DNA from: Microbacterium hydrocarbonoxydans | GTDB taxonomy: Bacteria > Actinomycetota > Actinomycetes > Actinomycetales > Microbacteriaceae | Reading direction: 5' to 3' | DNA: 64,000 nucleotides | Assembly (NCBI RefSeq): GCF_000956475.1 | Contig: NZ_JYJB01000003.1 | Location: forward strand, 1 to 64,000 | Shown: positions 18,374 to 27,023 of the stretch, piece after piece | How the letters are laid out: each line of letters begins with the position of its first letter | Numbering within the stretch: the stretch's first letter is position 1 | The notes under the pieces: generated by a model | Database searches by the model: none | The model's input: only the letters and a program-made list of their open reading frames with translations | Told to the model about the DNA's origin: nothing | Position numbers and translations under genes: made by a program

Positions 18374-20491
18374 ATGGCGCGGAGCATCTACATCACCTCG
18401 GCCGAAGGTCATACAGGCAAGTCGACGATCGCGCTCGGTGTGCTCGATGCGCTGATGCGGGTGACGCCGCGTGTCGGGGTGTTCCGCCCCATCGCGCGCT
18501 CCGTCACGCAGCGCGACGAGATCCTCGAGCTGCTGCTCGCCCACGACGGCGTGCACCTCGACTACGACGACTGCGTCGGCGTGAGCTATGACGACGTGCG
18601 CGACGATCCCGACCGCGCGCTGTCGACGATCGTCGCCCGCTTCAAAGCCGTCGAGGCCCAGTGCGATGCCGTGGTCATCGTCGGCAGCGACTACACCGAC
18701 GTCGCGAGCCCCGCCGAACTCGGCTACAACGCGCGCATCGCGGCCAACCTCGGGGCCCCCGTTCTGCTCGTGCTCTCGGGTCGCGACCAGCAGCGGCAGG
18801 CGGAGCAGCTCGGCACCACGACCGCGCGGTCCGCATCCGCCGTCGGCCAGATCGCCTCGCTCGCGCTCGCCGAACTCGAGGCGGAGCGGGCGGAGCTCTT
18901 CGCCGTCATCGTGAATCGCGCAGCCCCGGATGCTCTGGGCGAGGTCTCTGCGGCCGTGGCCTCCGTGCGCCCCGCACGCGGCATGTCGGTCTGGGCGATC
19001 CCCGAGGACCGCACGCTCGTGGCCCCGTCGATCCGCGGCATCCTGTCCGCCGTCGACGGCCGGCTGCTGAAGGGCGACCCCGACCGCCTCGACCGAGAGG
19101 CGCTCACCATCGTCGTCGCCGGCATGTCGATGGTGAACGTGCTGCCGCGGATCACAGAGGAGGCGGTCGTCGTGATCCCCGCCGACCGCACCGAGGTGCT
19201 GCTGGCCACCCTGCTCGCCGACGCCTCCGGCACCTTCCCGCGCGTGGCGGGCATCATCCTGAACGGCCCGTTCCCGCTGCCAGAGCCGATCGTGCAGCTG
19301 CTCGACGGGTTCGCCTCGACGGCGCCGATCATCACCACAGACCTCGGCACCTACGACACCGCCGTCCGCGTCATGAACGCGCGCGGGCGCATCTCGCCCG
19401 AGTCGCGCACCCGCTACGACAAGGCGCTCGGTCTGTTCCAGGCGCACGTCGACATCACCGATCTGACCACGCAGCTCGGCCTCGCGGAGTCGACCGTCGT
19501 GACGCCGCTCATGTTCGAATACGGCCTGATCGAGCGCGCCCGCGCCGACCGGCGGCGGATCGTGCTGCCCGAGGGCGACGACGATCGCATCCTGCAGGCC
19601 GCGGCCACTCTGCTCTCCCGCGAGGTGGCGGACCTGACGATCCTCGGAGACGAAGCGGCGGTGCGGGCGAGGGCGCTCGAACTGGGCGTGGACATCAGTG
19701 CGGCGCAGGTCCTGAGCCCGAACGACCCCGAGATGGTCGAGCGGTTCGCGGCCGAGTACGCGCGGCTGCGGGCGCACAAGGGCATCACGCTCGCACAGGC
19801 CGCCGACACCGTCACCGACGTGTCGTACTTCGGCACCATGATGGTGCACCTGGGGCTCGCCGACGGCATGGTGTCGGGCGCCGCGCACACGACCGCGCAC
19901 ACGATCCGCCCGTCGTTCGAGATCATCAAGACGAAGCCGGGCGTCAACGTGGTCTCGAGCGTCTTCCTGATGGCGCTGGCCGACCGGGTGCTCGTCTACG
20001 GCGACTGCGCCGTGATCCCCGATCCGACCAGCGAGCAGCTCGCCGACATCGCGATCTCCTCCGCCGCGACCGCGCGGCAGTTCGGCATCGACCCCCGTGT
20101 CGCGATGCTGTCGTACTCGACCGGAGAGTCGGGGTCGGGCGCCGACGTCGACAAGGTCAGGGCGGCGACCGCGCTCGTGCACGAGCGGGCCCCGGAGCTC
20201 CTGGTCGAGGGGCCGATCCAGTACGACGCCGCCGCAGACGCGGCCGTCGCCAAGGCGAAGCTGCCCGGTTCCGAGGTCGCCGGCCGCGCCACCGTGTTCG
20301 TCTTCCCCGACCTCAACACCGGCAACAACACCTACAAGGCGGTGCAGCGCTCGGCGGGAGCCGTCGCGATCGGGCCGGTTCTTCAGGGGCTGAACAAGCC
20401 CATCAACGACCTGTCGCGCGGCGCGCTCGTCGACGACATCGTCAACACCGTGGCCATCACCGCCATCCAGGCGCAGGGACAGGAATCATGA
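18374..20491 (+). CDS. pta: Phosphate acetyltransferase, long form
   Basis: A 705-residue enzyme: N-terminal P-loop BioD-like domain (TSAEGHTGKSTIALGVLDAL), central DRTGG regulatory domain (about 215-330), and C-terminal PTA domain (from about 385). It interconverts acetyl-CoA plus phosphate with acetyl phosphate plus CoA. ATG 18374 lies six bases after TAGGCT (18362-18367), a leaderless start. The stop overlaps ackA, giving the standard acetate overflow/assimilation pair. Confidence 0.96.
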   Translation: MARSIYITSAEGHTGKSTIALGVLDALMRVTPRVGVFRPIARSVTQRDEILELLLAHDGVHLDYDDCVGVSYDDVRDDPDRALSTIVARFKAVEAQCDAVVIVGSDYTDVASPAELGYNARIAANLGAPVLLVLSGRDQQRQAEQLGTTTARSASAVGQIASLALAELEAERAELFAVIVNRAAPDALGEVSAAVASVRPARGMSVWAIPEDRTLVAPSIRGILSAVDGRLLKGDPDRLDREALTIVVAGMSMVNVLPRITEEAVVVIPADRTEVLLATLLADASGTFPRVAGIILNGPFPLPEPIVQLLDGFASTAPIITTDLGTYDTAVRVMNARGRISPESRTRYDKALGLFQAHVDITDLTTQLGLAESTVVTPLMFEYGLIERARADRRRIVLPEGDDDRILQAAATLLSREVADLTILGDEAAVRARALELGVDISAAQVLSPNDPEMVERFAAEYARLRAHKGITLAQAADTVTDVSYFGTMMVHLGLADGMVSGAAHTTAHTIRPSFEIIKTKPGVNVVSSVFLMALADRVLVYGDCAVIPDPTSEQLADIAISSAATARQFGIDPRVAMLSYSTGESGSGADVDKVRAATALVHERAPELLVEGPIQYDAAADAAVAKAKLPGSEVAGRATVFVFPDLNTGNNTYKAVQRSAGAVAIGPVLQGLNKPINDLSRGALVDDIVNTVAITAIQAQGQES

Positions 20492-21708
20492 GCGCGATCC
20501 TCGTCATCAACAGCGGCTCGTCGTCGCTGAAATACAGCCTGATCGACATCGAGCACGAGAACGAGCTGGCAAGCGGTCTGATCGAGCGGATCGGCCAGGA
20601 GCTCAGCCCGGTCGAGCACAAGGTGCGGCCGCAGACCGCGTCGGATGCCGTCGTCACGATGCTCGACGCGAAATACGCCGACGAGCGGAGCATCGCCGAC
20701 CACGACGCGGCGTTCGGAGTCATGCTCGAGCAGTTCGCCGCGCATGGGCCGTCACTCGAGGAGCATCCGCCGGTGGCCGTCGGGCATCGCGTCGTGCACG
20801 GAGGGGCGCGCTTCTTCGCCCCCACGCTCATCGACGCCGACGTCGAGCGCCAGATCGAGGAGCTCTCGGTGCTCGCTCCGCTGCACAACCCGGCCAACCT
20901 CGCCGGCATCGTCGCGGCGCGAGCCGTGTTCCCGGATGTGCCGCACGTGGCCGTGTTCGACACCGCGTTCCATCAGACGCTCCCTCCGGCCGCGTACACG
21001 TACGCGATCGACGCCGACCTCGCGCGCGAGCACCGGGTCCGCCGCTACGGTTTCCACGGCACCAGCCACCAGTTCGTCAGCGAGTCGGCCGCCGCGTTCC
21101 TCGGGCGCGACCTCGGCGAGCTGACGCAGATCGTGTTCCATCTCGGCAACGGCGCGTCGGTGACAGCGGTCGACGGCGGCCGCTCGGTGGAGACCTCGAT
21201 GGGGCTCACCCCTCTGGAGGGACTCGTCATGGGCACGCGGTCGGGCGACATCGATCCCGCCGCCCTCGTGCATCTCTCCCGACGGGCCGGTCTCTCCATT
21301 GACGATCTCGACGCGCTCCTGAACACGCGCAGCGGCCTCAAGGGCCTCGCCGGGCTCAGCGACATGCGCGACATCCTCGCCGGCCGCGAAGCCGGCGACG
21401 AGGCCGCGACCCTCGCCTTCGACGTCTACATCCACAGGCTGCGCGCCTACGCAGGGGCGTACATCGCCCAGCTCGGCGGGGTCGACGTCATCTCCTTCAC
21501 CGCCGGGGTGGGCGAGAACGCCGCGGCGGTGCGCGCCGAGGCCATGGCGACCCTCGGCTTCGCGGGCGTGGAGATCGATCATGATCGCAACACCGCGCGC
21601 GAGCGCGGCATCCGCCGGATCTCCACTGACGCCTCGCGAGTGACCGTCCTCGTCGTGCCGACGAACGAGGAACTGCAGATCGCAAGGCAGACCGCAGGAC
21701 TGCGCTGA
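20488..21708 (+). CDS. ackA: Acetate kinase
   Basis: A 406-residue ASKHA-fold kinase with the N-terminal signature AILVINSGSSSLKYSLID and later GVGENAAAVRAEA; HNPANL and FHGTSHQF are conserved active-site segments. It converts acetyl phosphate and ADP to acetate and ATP. It starts at ATG 20488 overlapping the pta stop (ATGA). With acs at 44.6 kb the window holds both routes of acetate activation. Confidence 0.97.
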   Translation: MSAILVINSGSSSLKYSLIDIEHENELASGLIERIGQELSPVEHKVRPQTASDAVVTMLDAKYADERSIADHDAAFGVMLEQFAAHGPSLEEHPPVAVGHRVVHGGARFFAPTLIDADVERQIEELSVLAPLHNPANLAGIVAARAVFPDVPHVAVFDTAFHQTLPPAAYTYAIDADLAREHRVRRYGFHGTSHQFVSESAAAFLGRDLGELTQIVFHLGNGASVTAVDGGRSVETSMGLTPLEGLVMGTRSGDIDPAALVHLSRRAGLSIDDLDALLNTRSGLKGLAGLSDMRDILAGREAGDEAATLAFDVYIHRLRAYAGAYIAQLGGVDVISFTAGVGENAAAVRAEAMATLGFAGVEIDHDRNTARERGIRRISTDASRVTVLVVPTNEELQIARQTAGLR

Positions 21709-21766
21709 ATCCGGCGCGTCGGGTGAGGGGCAATGAGTTCGGCGCCCAACGCACTACGCTCGGCGT

Positions 21767-22564
21767 ATGCCGCGCGACTACTTTGATCGGGACGCTTGGA
21801 CGGGCCGCTTGAAAGGGTATGAACGTCCGACCCCAACCATGACGTTGAGGGCACCACTTCGCAGGGCGCGTTCCTCGGGTGCTGGAGCGTTCTTAGGTCT
21901 TGGCAGCGACGGCAACCAGTACTGGTTCAAAGTGCCCGGAAACCCCCAAGGTGATCGGGTTTTGGTAAATGAAGTCATCGTCGAAGAGGTGGGACGGCTC
22001 ATCGGCGCCCCTGTATGTCGGCGTGCGCTTGCGCTGGTGCCGCCAAGTTCAAGTCGATGGACCGACTTCCCTGTTCGGCCTTCCGAGCACCCTCTCGTTG
22101 CCCATGCATCCCTACATGTACCTGGTGCGGTCGACGATGATGCCCTCGCATACACCCGTCGAGACGACAACGCCCGTCGGCAAGCCTCCCTTCTGGCGTT
22201 GTGGGATTTGTGTGTGGGAGATGATGAGCAATGGCTCTATGACGCGTCTAACTCGTCATCCATTTGGTCGTACGATCACGGGCTCTGGTTCACGACGGGC
22301 GAGGGCGATTGGGACACGAGTGTTCTCGAGCGTCTGGCGGACTTGGATGGAGCGTTCCGGAATCCACCTGCCGGGCTGAGCAAGGAAGCACTGCTTCAGG
22401 TGGCGGACCGTCTCGAATCACTTACTCCCGATTCCTATGTTCGAGCGATGTCCGCCGTCCCATTAGAATGGGGTGCTTCCGATCACGACCTTGAGTCGAT
22501 GGCCTGGTTCCTCTACTACCGGGCACCTGCTGTTGCTGCACGAACACGACGAATAGCGGCCTGA
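21767..22564 (+). CDS. HipA-like kinase-fold protein (HipA_2 type)
   Basis: A 265-residue protein resembling the stand-alone HipA-like kinase family. The nucleotide-binding lysine is probably Lys55 in QYWFKVPG, followed by NEVIVEEVGRLIGAPV, and SYDHGLWF (Asp170-His-Gly) corresponds to the metal-binding DFG-like motif. The catalytic loop expected as N-x-D-R-x3-N reads instead VGDDEQWLYDASN, so activity is uncertain. ATG 21767 lies six bases after TACGCT (21755-21760), a leaderless start. Codons are noticeably less GC-biased than in ackA or the HAD gene. It pairs with the DUF3037 gene 32 bases downstream, a recurrent partnership. Confidence 0.7.
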   Translation: MPRDYFDRDAWTGRLKGYERPTPTMTLRAPLRRARSSGAGAFLGLGSDGNQYWFKVPGNPQGDRVLVNEVIVEEVGRLIGAPVCRRALALVPPSSSRWTDFPVRPSEHPLVAHASLHVPGAVDDDALAYTRRDDNARRQASLLALWDLCVGDDEQWLYDASNSSSIWSYDHGLWFTTGEGDWDTSVLERLADLDGAFRNPPAGLSKEALLQVADRLESLTPDSYVRAMSAVPLEWGASDHDLESMAWFLYYRAPAVAARTRRIAA

Positions 22565-22596
22565 CCTGGTCGCATCCGAGATTCCCGGGAGTCATC

Positions 22597-23478
22597 ATGG
22601 AAGAGCCGTACCTGTACTGGCTCGTTCGTTATGTACCGGATGTGGCACGGGGTGAGCAAGTGAATGTCGCCGTAATCGTTGGCCGCGACGGAGGCGACTG
22701 GGCGATTCGTGTCGTCCCGAATCTGCGTAGAGCTAGCAGGCTTGGCGGAGATGCGAGCGGGCTCCGCCCGTGGCTCGAGAGTATCGAGCGCTCGGTTCAC
22801 GATTACGAGCATCCACCGTTGGCGCTCTTCGCGCGCGCGGATGCGCCGACTATCGGACGGGCTTGGCTTGAGCTTCTGTCGCATCGCTTCAACAACGTCC
22901 TACAAGTAAGCGCCCCAGCTCCTGTGGAGGCCGCATCGGCAAAGGACGGCGTTGATTTCCTCTACCCGGCTTTGGTCGCATCGCCGACGGCCGCTGCACG
23001 ATCCCAGACTCGTACACGCATGGTGCAGAACCTGGCGGAATTGTATGTTCGCACCGGCAGCCTGGAACTGGGATCGTCGCTGTTGCGGCGTCCCAAGGCG
23101 CGGCTTGGTCGGCAACGAGGCAGGTTCGATTTCGCGGTCGTCGATGGCCGCGTTGATCAGCTTTCGCAGGCTTTCGCGTTCGACGTACGAGACAGCGAAA
23201 CACTTGAACAAGAGCTTCAATCATGGAACTTCATCGTGAGCCGGTTGCGTACCGATGGTGGAGTGGTCCTATCCGGGACTTCGGAGCTACCTGCTTCCGA
23301 AGACGTGTCCGTTTCGGCGGCATATCAGGAGCCGCGACCGGGAGCTGATGCGAGGACCGTCGATGTCTTCGAGGCGGCCTTGGAAGCATGGCAGAGCCTG
23401 GGTGTGCACGCTGTGCCCAGCACGCAGCTAGACAGAATCGCGATCGAAGCGCGAGAGCTGCTTAACCCGGTTTCCTAA
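22597..23478 (+). CDS. DUF3037 domain-containing protein
   Basis: A 293-residue protein starting MEEPYLYWLVRYVPDVARGEQVNVAVIVG, the N-terminal signature of DUF3037 (YxxxRYVPDxxRGExVNVxVIV). The rest has no motif I recognise. It follows the HipA-like gene by 32 bases in the same orientation, and DUF3037 genes are frequently next to HipA-like genes, suggesting a functional pair. Codon choice is less GC-rich than in the surrounding genes, consistent with the pair arriving together. Function unknown. Confidence 0.75.
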   Translation: MEEPYLYWLVRYVPDVARGEQVNVAVIVGRDGGDWAIRVVPNLRRASRLGGDASGLRPWLESIERSVHDYEHPPLALFARADAPTIGRAWLELLSHRFNNVLQVSAPAPVEAASAKDGVDFLYPALVASPTAAARSQTRTRMVQNLAELYVRTGSLELGSSLLRRPKARLGRQRGRFDFAVVDGRVDQLSQAFAFDVRDSETLEQELQSWNFIVSRLRTDGGVVLSGTSELPASEDVSVSAAYQEPRPGADARTVDVFEAALEAWQSLGVHAVPSTQLDRIAIEARELLNPVS

Positions 23479-23593
23479 CCGAGTCCGGCGCGCCACGCCG
23501 TCGGGGGTTACCTCACTTCACTCGCCCGACTACGCTTGCACCGTGGCACGGAGAGGTGCCGAACCCCCCTCGTCCTTCTCCCCGGAGGTTCCT

Positions 23594-24358
23594 GTGCCTG
23601 ACGCTCTTCCCGATCTGCTCGGCGCCGAGGGCGTGCTCTTCGATCTCGACGGAGTGCTCACGCCGACCGCCGAGGTCCACATGCGCGCGTGGAAGGCCGT
23701 GTTCGACGAGGTCTTCGCCGCCTGGCAGATCGACCCCGCCTACACGGACGCCGACTACTACGACTACGTCGACGGCAAGAAGCGCTATGACGGGGTCGCG
23801 AGCCTGATGCACAGCCGAAACGTCGAGGTGCCGTGGGGGAGCGTCGACGACCCGCCCGAAGCCGACACGATCTGCGGCATCGGCAATCGCAAGAACGCCG
23901 CCTTCGCCGCCTCTCTGCGCGCCCAGGGCATCGCCCCCTATCCCGGATCCCTCGCGCTGGTCGAGAAGCTGCATGCGGCCGGAGTGCCTCTCGGCGTCGT
24001 CTCCAGCTCGAAGAACGCCGAGGAGGTGCTGGCGGCCGCCGGCATCCGCTCGTTCTTCACGGTCGTCGTCGACGGCGTCGTGGCCGAGAACGACGGGCTC
24101 GCCTCCAAGCCCGCCCCCGACATGTTCGCCGCCGGCGCCGAGGCTCTCGGCGTCGACCCCGAGCTCAGCGCCGCGGTCGAGGACGCGACCTCCGGAGCGG
24201 CCTCCGCGGCCGCAGCGGGCTTCGCGACCGTGGTCGGCGTCGATCGCGGCACGGGCGCCGACGCGCTGCGCGCCGCGGGCGCCACCGTCGTCGTGACCGA
24301 TCTCGACGTGTTCCTGACAGCATCCGACTCCGCACCCGACTCCGAGGAGACCGCATGA
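23594..24358 (+). CDS. HAD-family hydrolase, beta-phosphoglucomutase type
   Basis: A 254-residue HAD protein with the nucleophile motif VLFDLDGVLTPTAEVHMRAW, motif II SSSKNAEEVL and motif III SKPAPDMF plus AAVEDATSGAASA. Family enzymes isomerise beta-glucose 1-phosphate to glucose 6-phosphate. Coupling by ATGA to a GH65 phosphorylase, which releases beta-glucose 1-phosphate, supports this role strongly. GTG 23594 follows GGAGG (23584-23588). An earlier in-frame GTG at 23543 lies six bases after TACGCT and could give a 17-residue longer leaderless product. Confidence 0.85.
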   Translation: MPDALPDLLGAEGVLFDLDGVLTPTAEVHMRAWKAVFDEVFAAWQIDPAYTDADYYDYVDGKKRYDGVASLMHSRNVEVPWGSVDDPPEADTICGIGNRKNAAFAASLRAQGIAPYPGSLALVEKLHAAGVPLGVVSSSKNAEEVLAAAGIRSFFTVVVDGVVAENDGLASKPAPDMFAAGAEALGVDPELSAAVEDATSGAASAAAAGFATVVGVDRGTGADALRAAGATVVVTDLDVFLTASDSAPDSEETA

Positions 24359-26868
24359 TCGACCGCGACCGCTTCCCCGTCGACCCCTGGCGCCTGATCG
24401 AGACGCGCTACACCGAAGACGGGGTCGGCGAGACGCTGTTCGGCGTCGGCAACGGCTATCTCGGGCTCCGCGGCAATCACATCGAGGGCCGCGGCGCGCA
24501 CGAGCACGGCACGTTCATCAACGGCCTGCACGAGACCTGGCCGATCCGGCACGCCGAGCAGGCCTACGGCTTCGCCGAGGTGGGGCAGACCATCGTCAAC
24601 GCCCCCGACGCCAAGGTCATGCGGGTGTACGTCGACGACGAGCCGATCTCGTTCGACGACGCCGATGTGCGCGAGTATCGCCGCACGCTCGACATGCGCA
24701 CAGGTGTGCTCGAGCGCGTCGTCGTGTGGGAGACGCCGTCCGGCAAGCGCGTGCGCATGCGCGATGAGCGCATCGTCAGCTTCGCCGAGCGTCACCTGGC
24801 CGTGCTGAGGCTCGAGGTCGTGGTCGAGAACTCGGACGCGCCCGTGACGATCAGCTGTCAGCTGCTGAACCGGCAGGACGGCGCGGGCGTCTACGCCGGC
24901 ACGCCTGTCGAGGCCCAGGGCGCGGGCTTCGATCCGCGCAAGGCCGAGAAGATCGCCGATCGCGTGCTGCAGCCCGCCGAGCACTGGCAGGACGGACTGC
25001 GCTCCGCGCTGTCGTATCGCGTCGCGGCATCGGGAATGACCGTGGCGGTCGTGGCCGATCACGTCATCGAGACCGACAACGAGTACAGCGCCCGCACTCT
25101 GATCGAAGCGGACATCGCCAAGAACGTGTTCCGTGTGCAGGCGAAGGCCGGCGTGCCGATCACGGTGACCAAGCTCGTGAGCTATCACACCTCCCGCGGC
25201 GTGCCGCCCCGCGAGCTCGTCGACCGCTGCCGTCGCTCGCTCGACCGTGTCGTGGTCGAGAGCGTCGATGTGCAGTTCCAGCGTCAGGCCGAGTGGCTCG
25301 CCGCGTTCTGGGAGCGCAGCGACGTGCAGATCGACGGGCACGACGACCTGCAGCAGGCGACCCGGTGGTGCCTGCTGCAGCTCGCACAGGCCTCTGCCCG
25401 TGCCGACGGCACAGGAGTCGCCGCGAAGGGCGTCACCGGCTCGGGGTACAGCGGGCACTACTTCTGGGACACCGAGATCTACGTGCTCCCGTTCCTCACG
25501 TACACATCGCCGCAGTGGGCGCGCAACGCGCTGCGCGCCCGGGTGCTGATGCTGCCCGCCGCCAGGCGGCGTGCCGCGCAGCTCAACGAGGCCGGCGCCC
25601 TCTTCCCGTGGCGCACGATCAACGGCGAGGAGGCTTCGGCGTACTACGCGGCGGGCACCGCGCAGTACCACATCAACGCCGACGTGAGCTTCGCCCTCGG
25701 CAAGTACGTGCGGGCGACCGGCGACGAGGAGTTCCTGCGGCGTGAAGGGGCCGAGATCGCGATCGAGACCGCCCGGCTGTGGGCGACTCTCGGGTTCTGG
25801 CGCACCTCGAGGGATGTGGCGAACAGGGCGGATGCTGATCGCATCTCGACCTTCCACATCCATGGCGTTACCGGCCCTGACGAGTACACGACGGTCGTGA
25901 ACGACAATCTGTACACGAACGTCATGGCACGCTACAACCTCCGCTACGCCGCGAAGGTCGTGCACGAGATCGCCGAGGGCTACCCTGAGGACTTCGCGCG
26001 GCTGGTCGAGCGCACGGGGCTTCGGCCCGAGGAAGCCGATGAGTGGGAGCGCGCGTCCGAGGCGATGTTCATCCCGTACAGCGAGGCGCTCGGCATCCAT
26101 CCGCAGGACTCGCTGTTCCTGGAACGCGAGGTGTGGGATCTGGCGCACACGCCGGATTCGCAGCGTCCTCTGCTGCTGCACTTCCACCCGCTCGTCATCT
26201 ACCGATTCCAGGTGCTCAAGCAGGCTGACGTCGTGCTCGCGCTGTTCCTGCAGGGCAACCACTTCACGCCGGAGGAGAAGCGCGCCGACTTCGACTACTA
26301 CGACCCGCTGACCACGGGCGACTCCACGCTCTCCGCGGTCGTGCAGTCGATCCTCGCGGCGGAGGTCGGCTATCAGGACCTCGCTCTGGAGTACTTCTCC
26401 CAGTCGATCTTCGTCGACCTGCACGATCTGCACCACAACGCCGCCGACGGCGTGCACGTCGCATCGGCCGGTGGCGTGTGGACTGCGCTCGTGAGCGGAT
26501 TCGGCGGCATGCGCGACTACGCGGGCGAGCTCAGCTTCGACCCGCGTCTTCCGGCCAGCTGGCCGCGACTGTCGTACCCGCTGCAGTGGCAGGGATCCTC
26601 GCTGCTGGTGACGGTGACGCGCGATGCGCTGACGGTCGAGGTGCGCTCGGGGGAACCGGTGCCGTTCACGGTGCGCGGCGACGCGTACATCGCAACGGCG
26701 GGCTCTCCCGTGATCGTCGAGCTCGCGGATCAGGGGCCGGTCATCCCCGGCCGCCCCTCGCTGCGCCAGTTCGAGGATGCGCTGCGTGAGGACGGCACGC
26801 CGCTGTCGGCATCCGTTCCGGTGATCACGACGGCGATCCCGATCATCGGATCCGACCCGATCGACTGA
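24355..26868 (+). CDS. Glycoside hydrolase family 65 phosphorylase (maltose/trehalose/kojibiose type)
   Basis: An 837-residue GH65 enzyme with an N-terminal beta-sandwich (VGETLFGVGNGYLGLRGN), an (alpha/alpha)6 catalytic barrel containing GHYFWDTEIYVLPFLTYT and the conserved GVTGPDEYT (probable acid Glu), and a C-terminal beta domain. It would phosphorolyse an alpha-glucosyl disaccharide to beta-glucose 1-phosphate plus glucose or another sugar, and the adjacent beta-PGM-like enzyme would finish the job. Disaccharide specificity cannot be told from sequence by eye. It could serve the AglEFG-like importer at 2.5-6 kb. Confidence 0.9.
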   Translation: MIDRDRFPVDPWRLIETRYTEDGVGETLFGVGNGYLGLRGNHIEGRGAHEHGTFINGLHETWPIRHAEQAYGFAEVGQTIVNAPDAKVMRVYVDDEPISFDDADVREYRRTLDMRTGVLERVVVWETPSGKRVRMRDERIVSFAERHLAVLRLEVVVENSDAPVTISCQLLNRQDGAGVYAGTPVEAQGAGFDPRKAEKIADRVLQPAEHWQDGLRSALSYRVAASGMTVAVVADHVIETDNEYSARTLIEADIAKNVFRVQAKAGVPITVTKLVSYHTSRGVPPRELVDRCRRSLDRVVVESVDVQFQRQAEWLAAFWERSDVQIDGHDDLQQATRWCLLQLAQASARADGTGVAAKGVTGSGYSGHYFWDTEIYVLPFLTYTSPQWARNALRARVLMLPAARRRAAQLNEAGALFPWRTINGEEASAYYAAGTAQYHINADVSFALGKYVRATGDEEFLRREGAEIAIETARLWATLGFWRTSRDVANRADADRISTFHIHGVTGPDEYTTVVNDNLYTNVMARYNLRYAAKVVHEIAEGYPEDFARLVERTGLRPEEADEWERASEAMFIPYSEALGIHPQDSLFLEREVWDLAHTPDSQRPLLLHFHPLVIYRFQVLKQADVVLALFLQGNHFTPEEKRADFDYYDPLTTGDSTLSAVVQSILAAEVGYQDLALEYFSQSIFVDLHDLHHNAADGVHVASAGGVWTALVSGFGGMRDYAGELSFDPRLPASWPRLSYPLQWQGSSLLVTVTRDALTVEVRSGEPVPFTVRGDAYIATAGSPVIVELADQGPVIPGRPSLRQFEDALREDGTPLSASVPVITTAIPIIGSDPID

Positions 26869-26872
26869 TCCC

Positions 26873-26960
26873 GTCGCCGAGACCCCGCCGTGTCGCCGAG
26901 ACCCCGTCTCAGCAATGCCGCAAGGGCGGGGTGTCGGCGCGGATCCGGGGTTTCGCCGAG
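26873..26960. repeat. 88-bp inverted-repeat element, copy A
   Basis: Imperfect 34-base arms (26873-26906 and 26927-26960) surround a 20-base centre. The left arm itself contains the tandem repeat GTCGCCGAGACCCCG twice; the right arm has GGGGTGTCGGCG and CGGGGTTTCGCCGAG. The geometry (34-20-34) and the core TGTCGGCG...TTTCG match a second element at 30997-31084. Probably a small non-coding mobile or REP-like element between GH65 and dnaX. Confidence 0.55.
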
Positions 26961-27023
26961 GCGATGAGGACGATCGTCCTCAGGGCCGACCGCAAGGTCG
27001 GCGGCACGCCGTAGGCTGTTCTG

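Noticed and set aside
17519..20182. 887-codon open frame on the minus strand
   Set aside because: Antisense to the rhomboid, lysozyme-like and pta genes; composition is Arg/Gly/His-rich with no domain.
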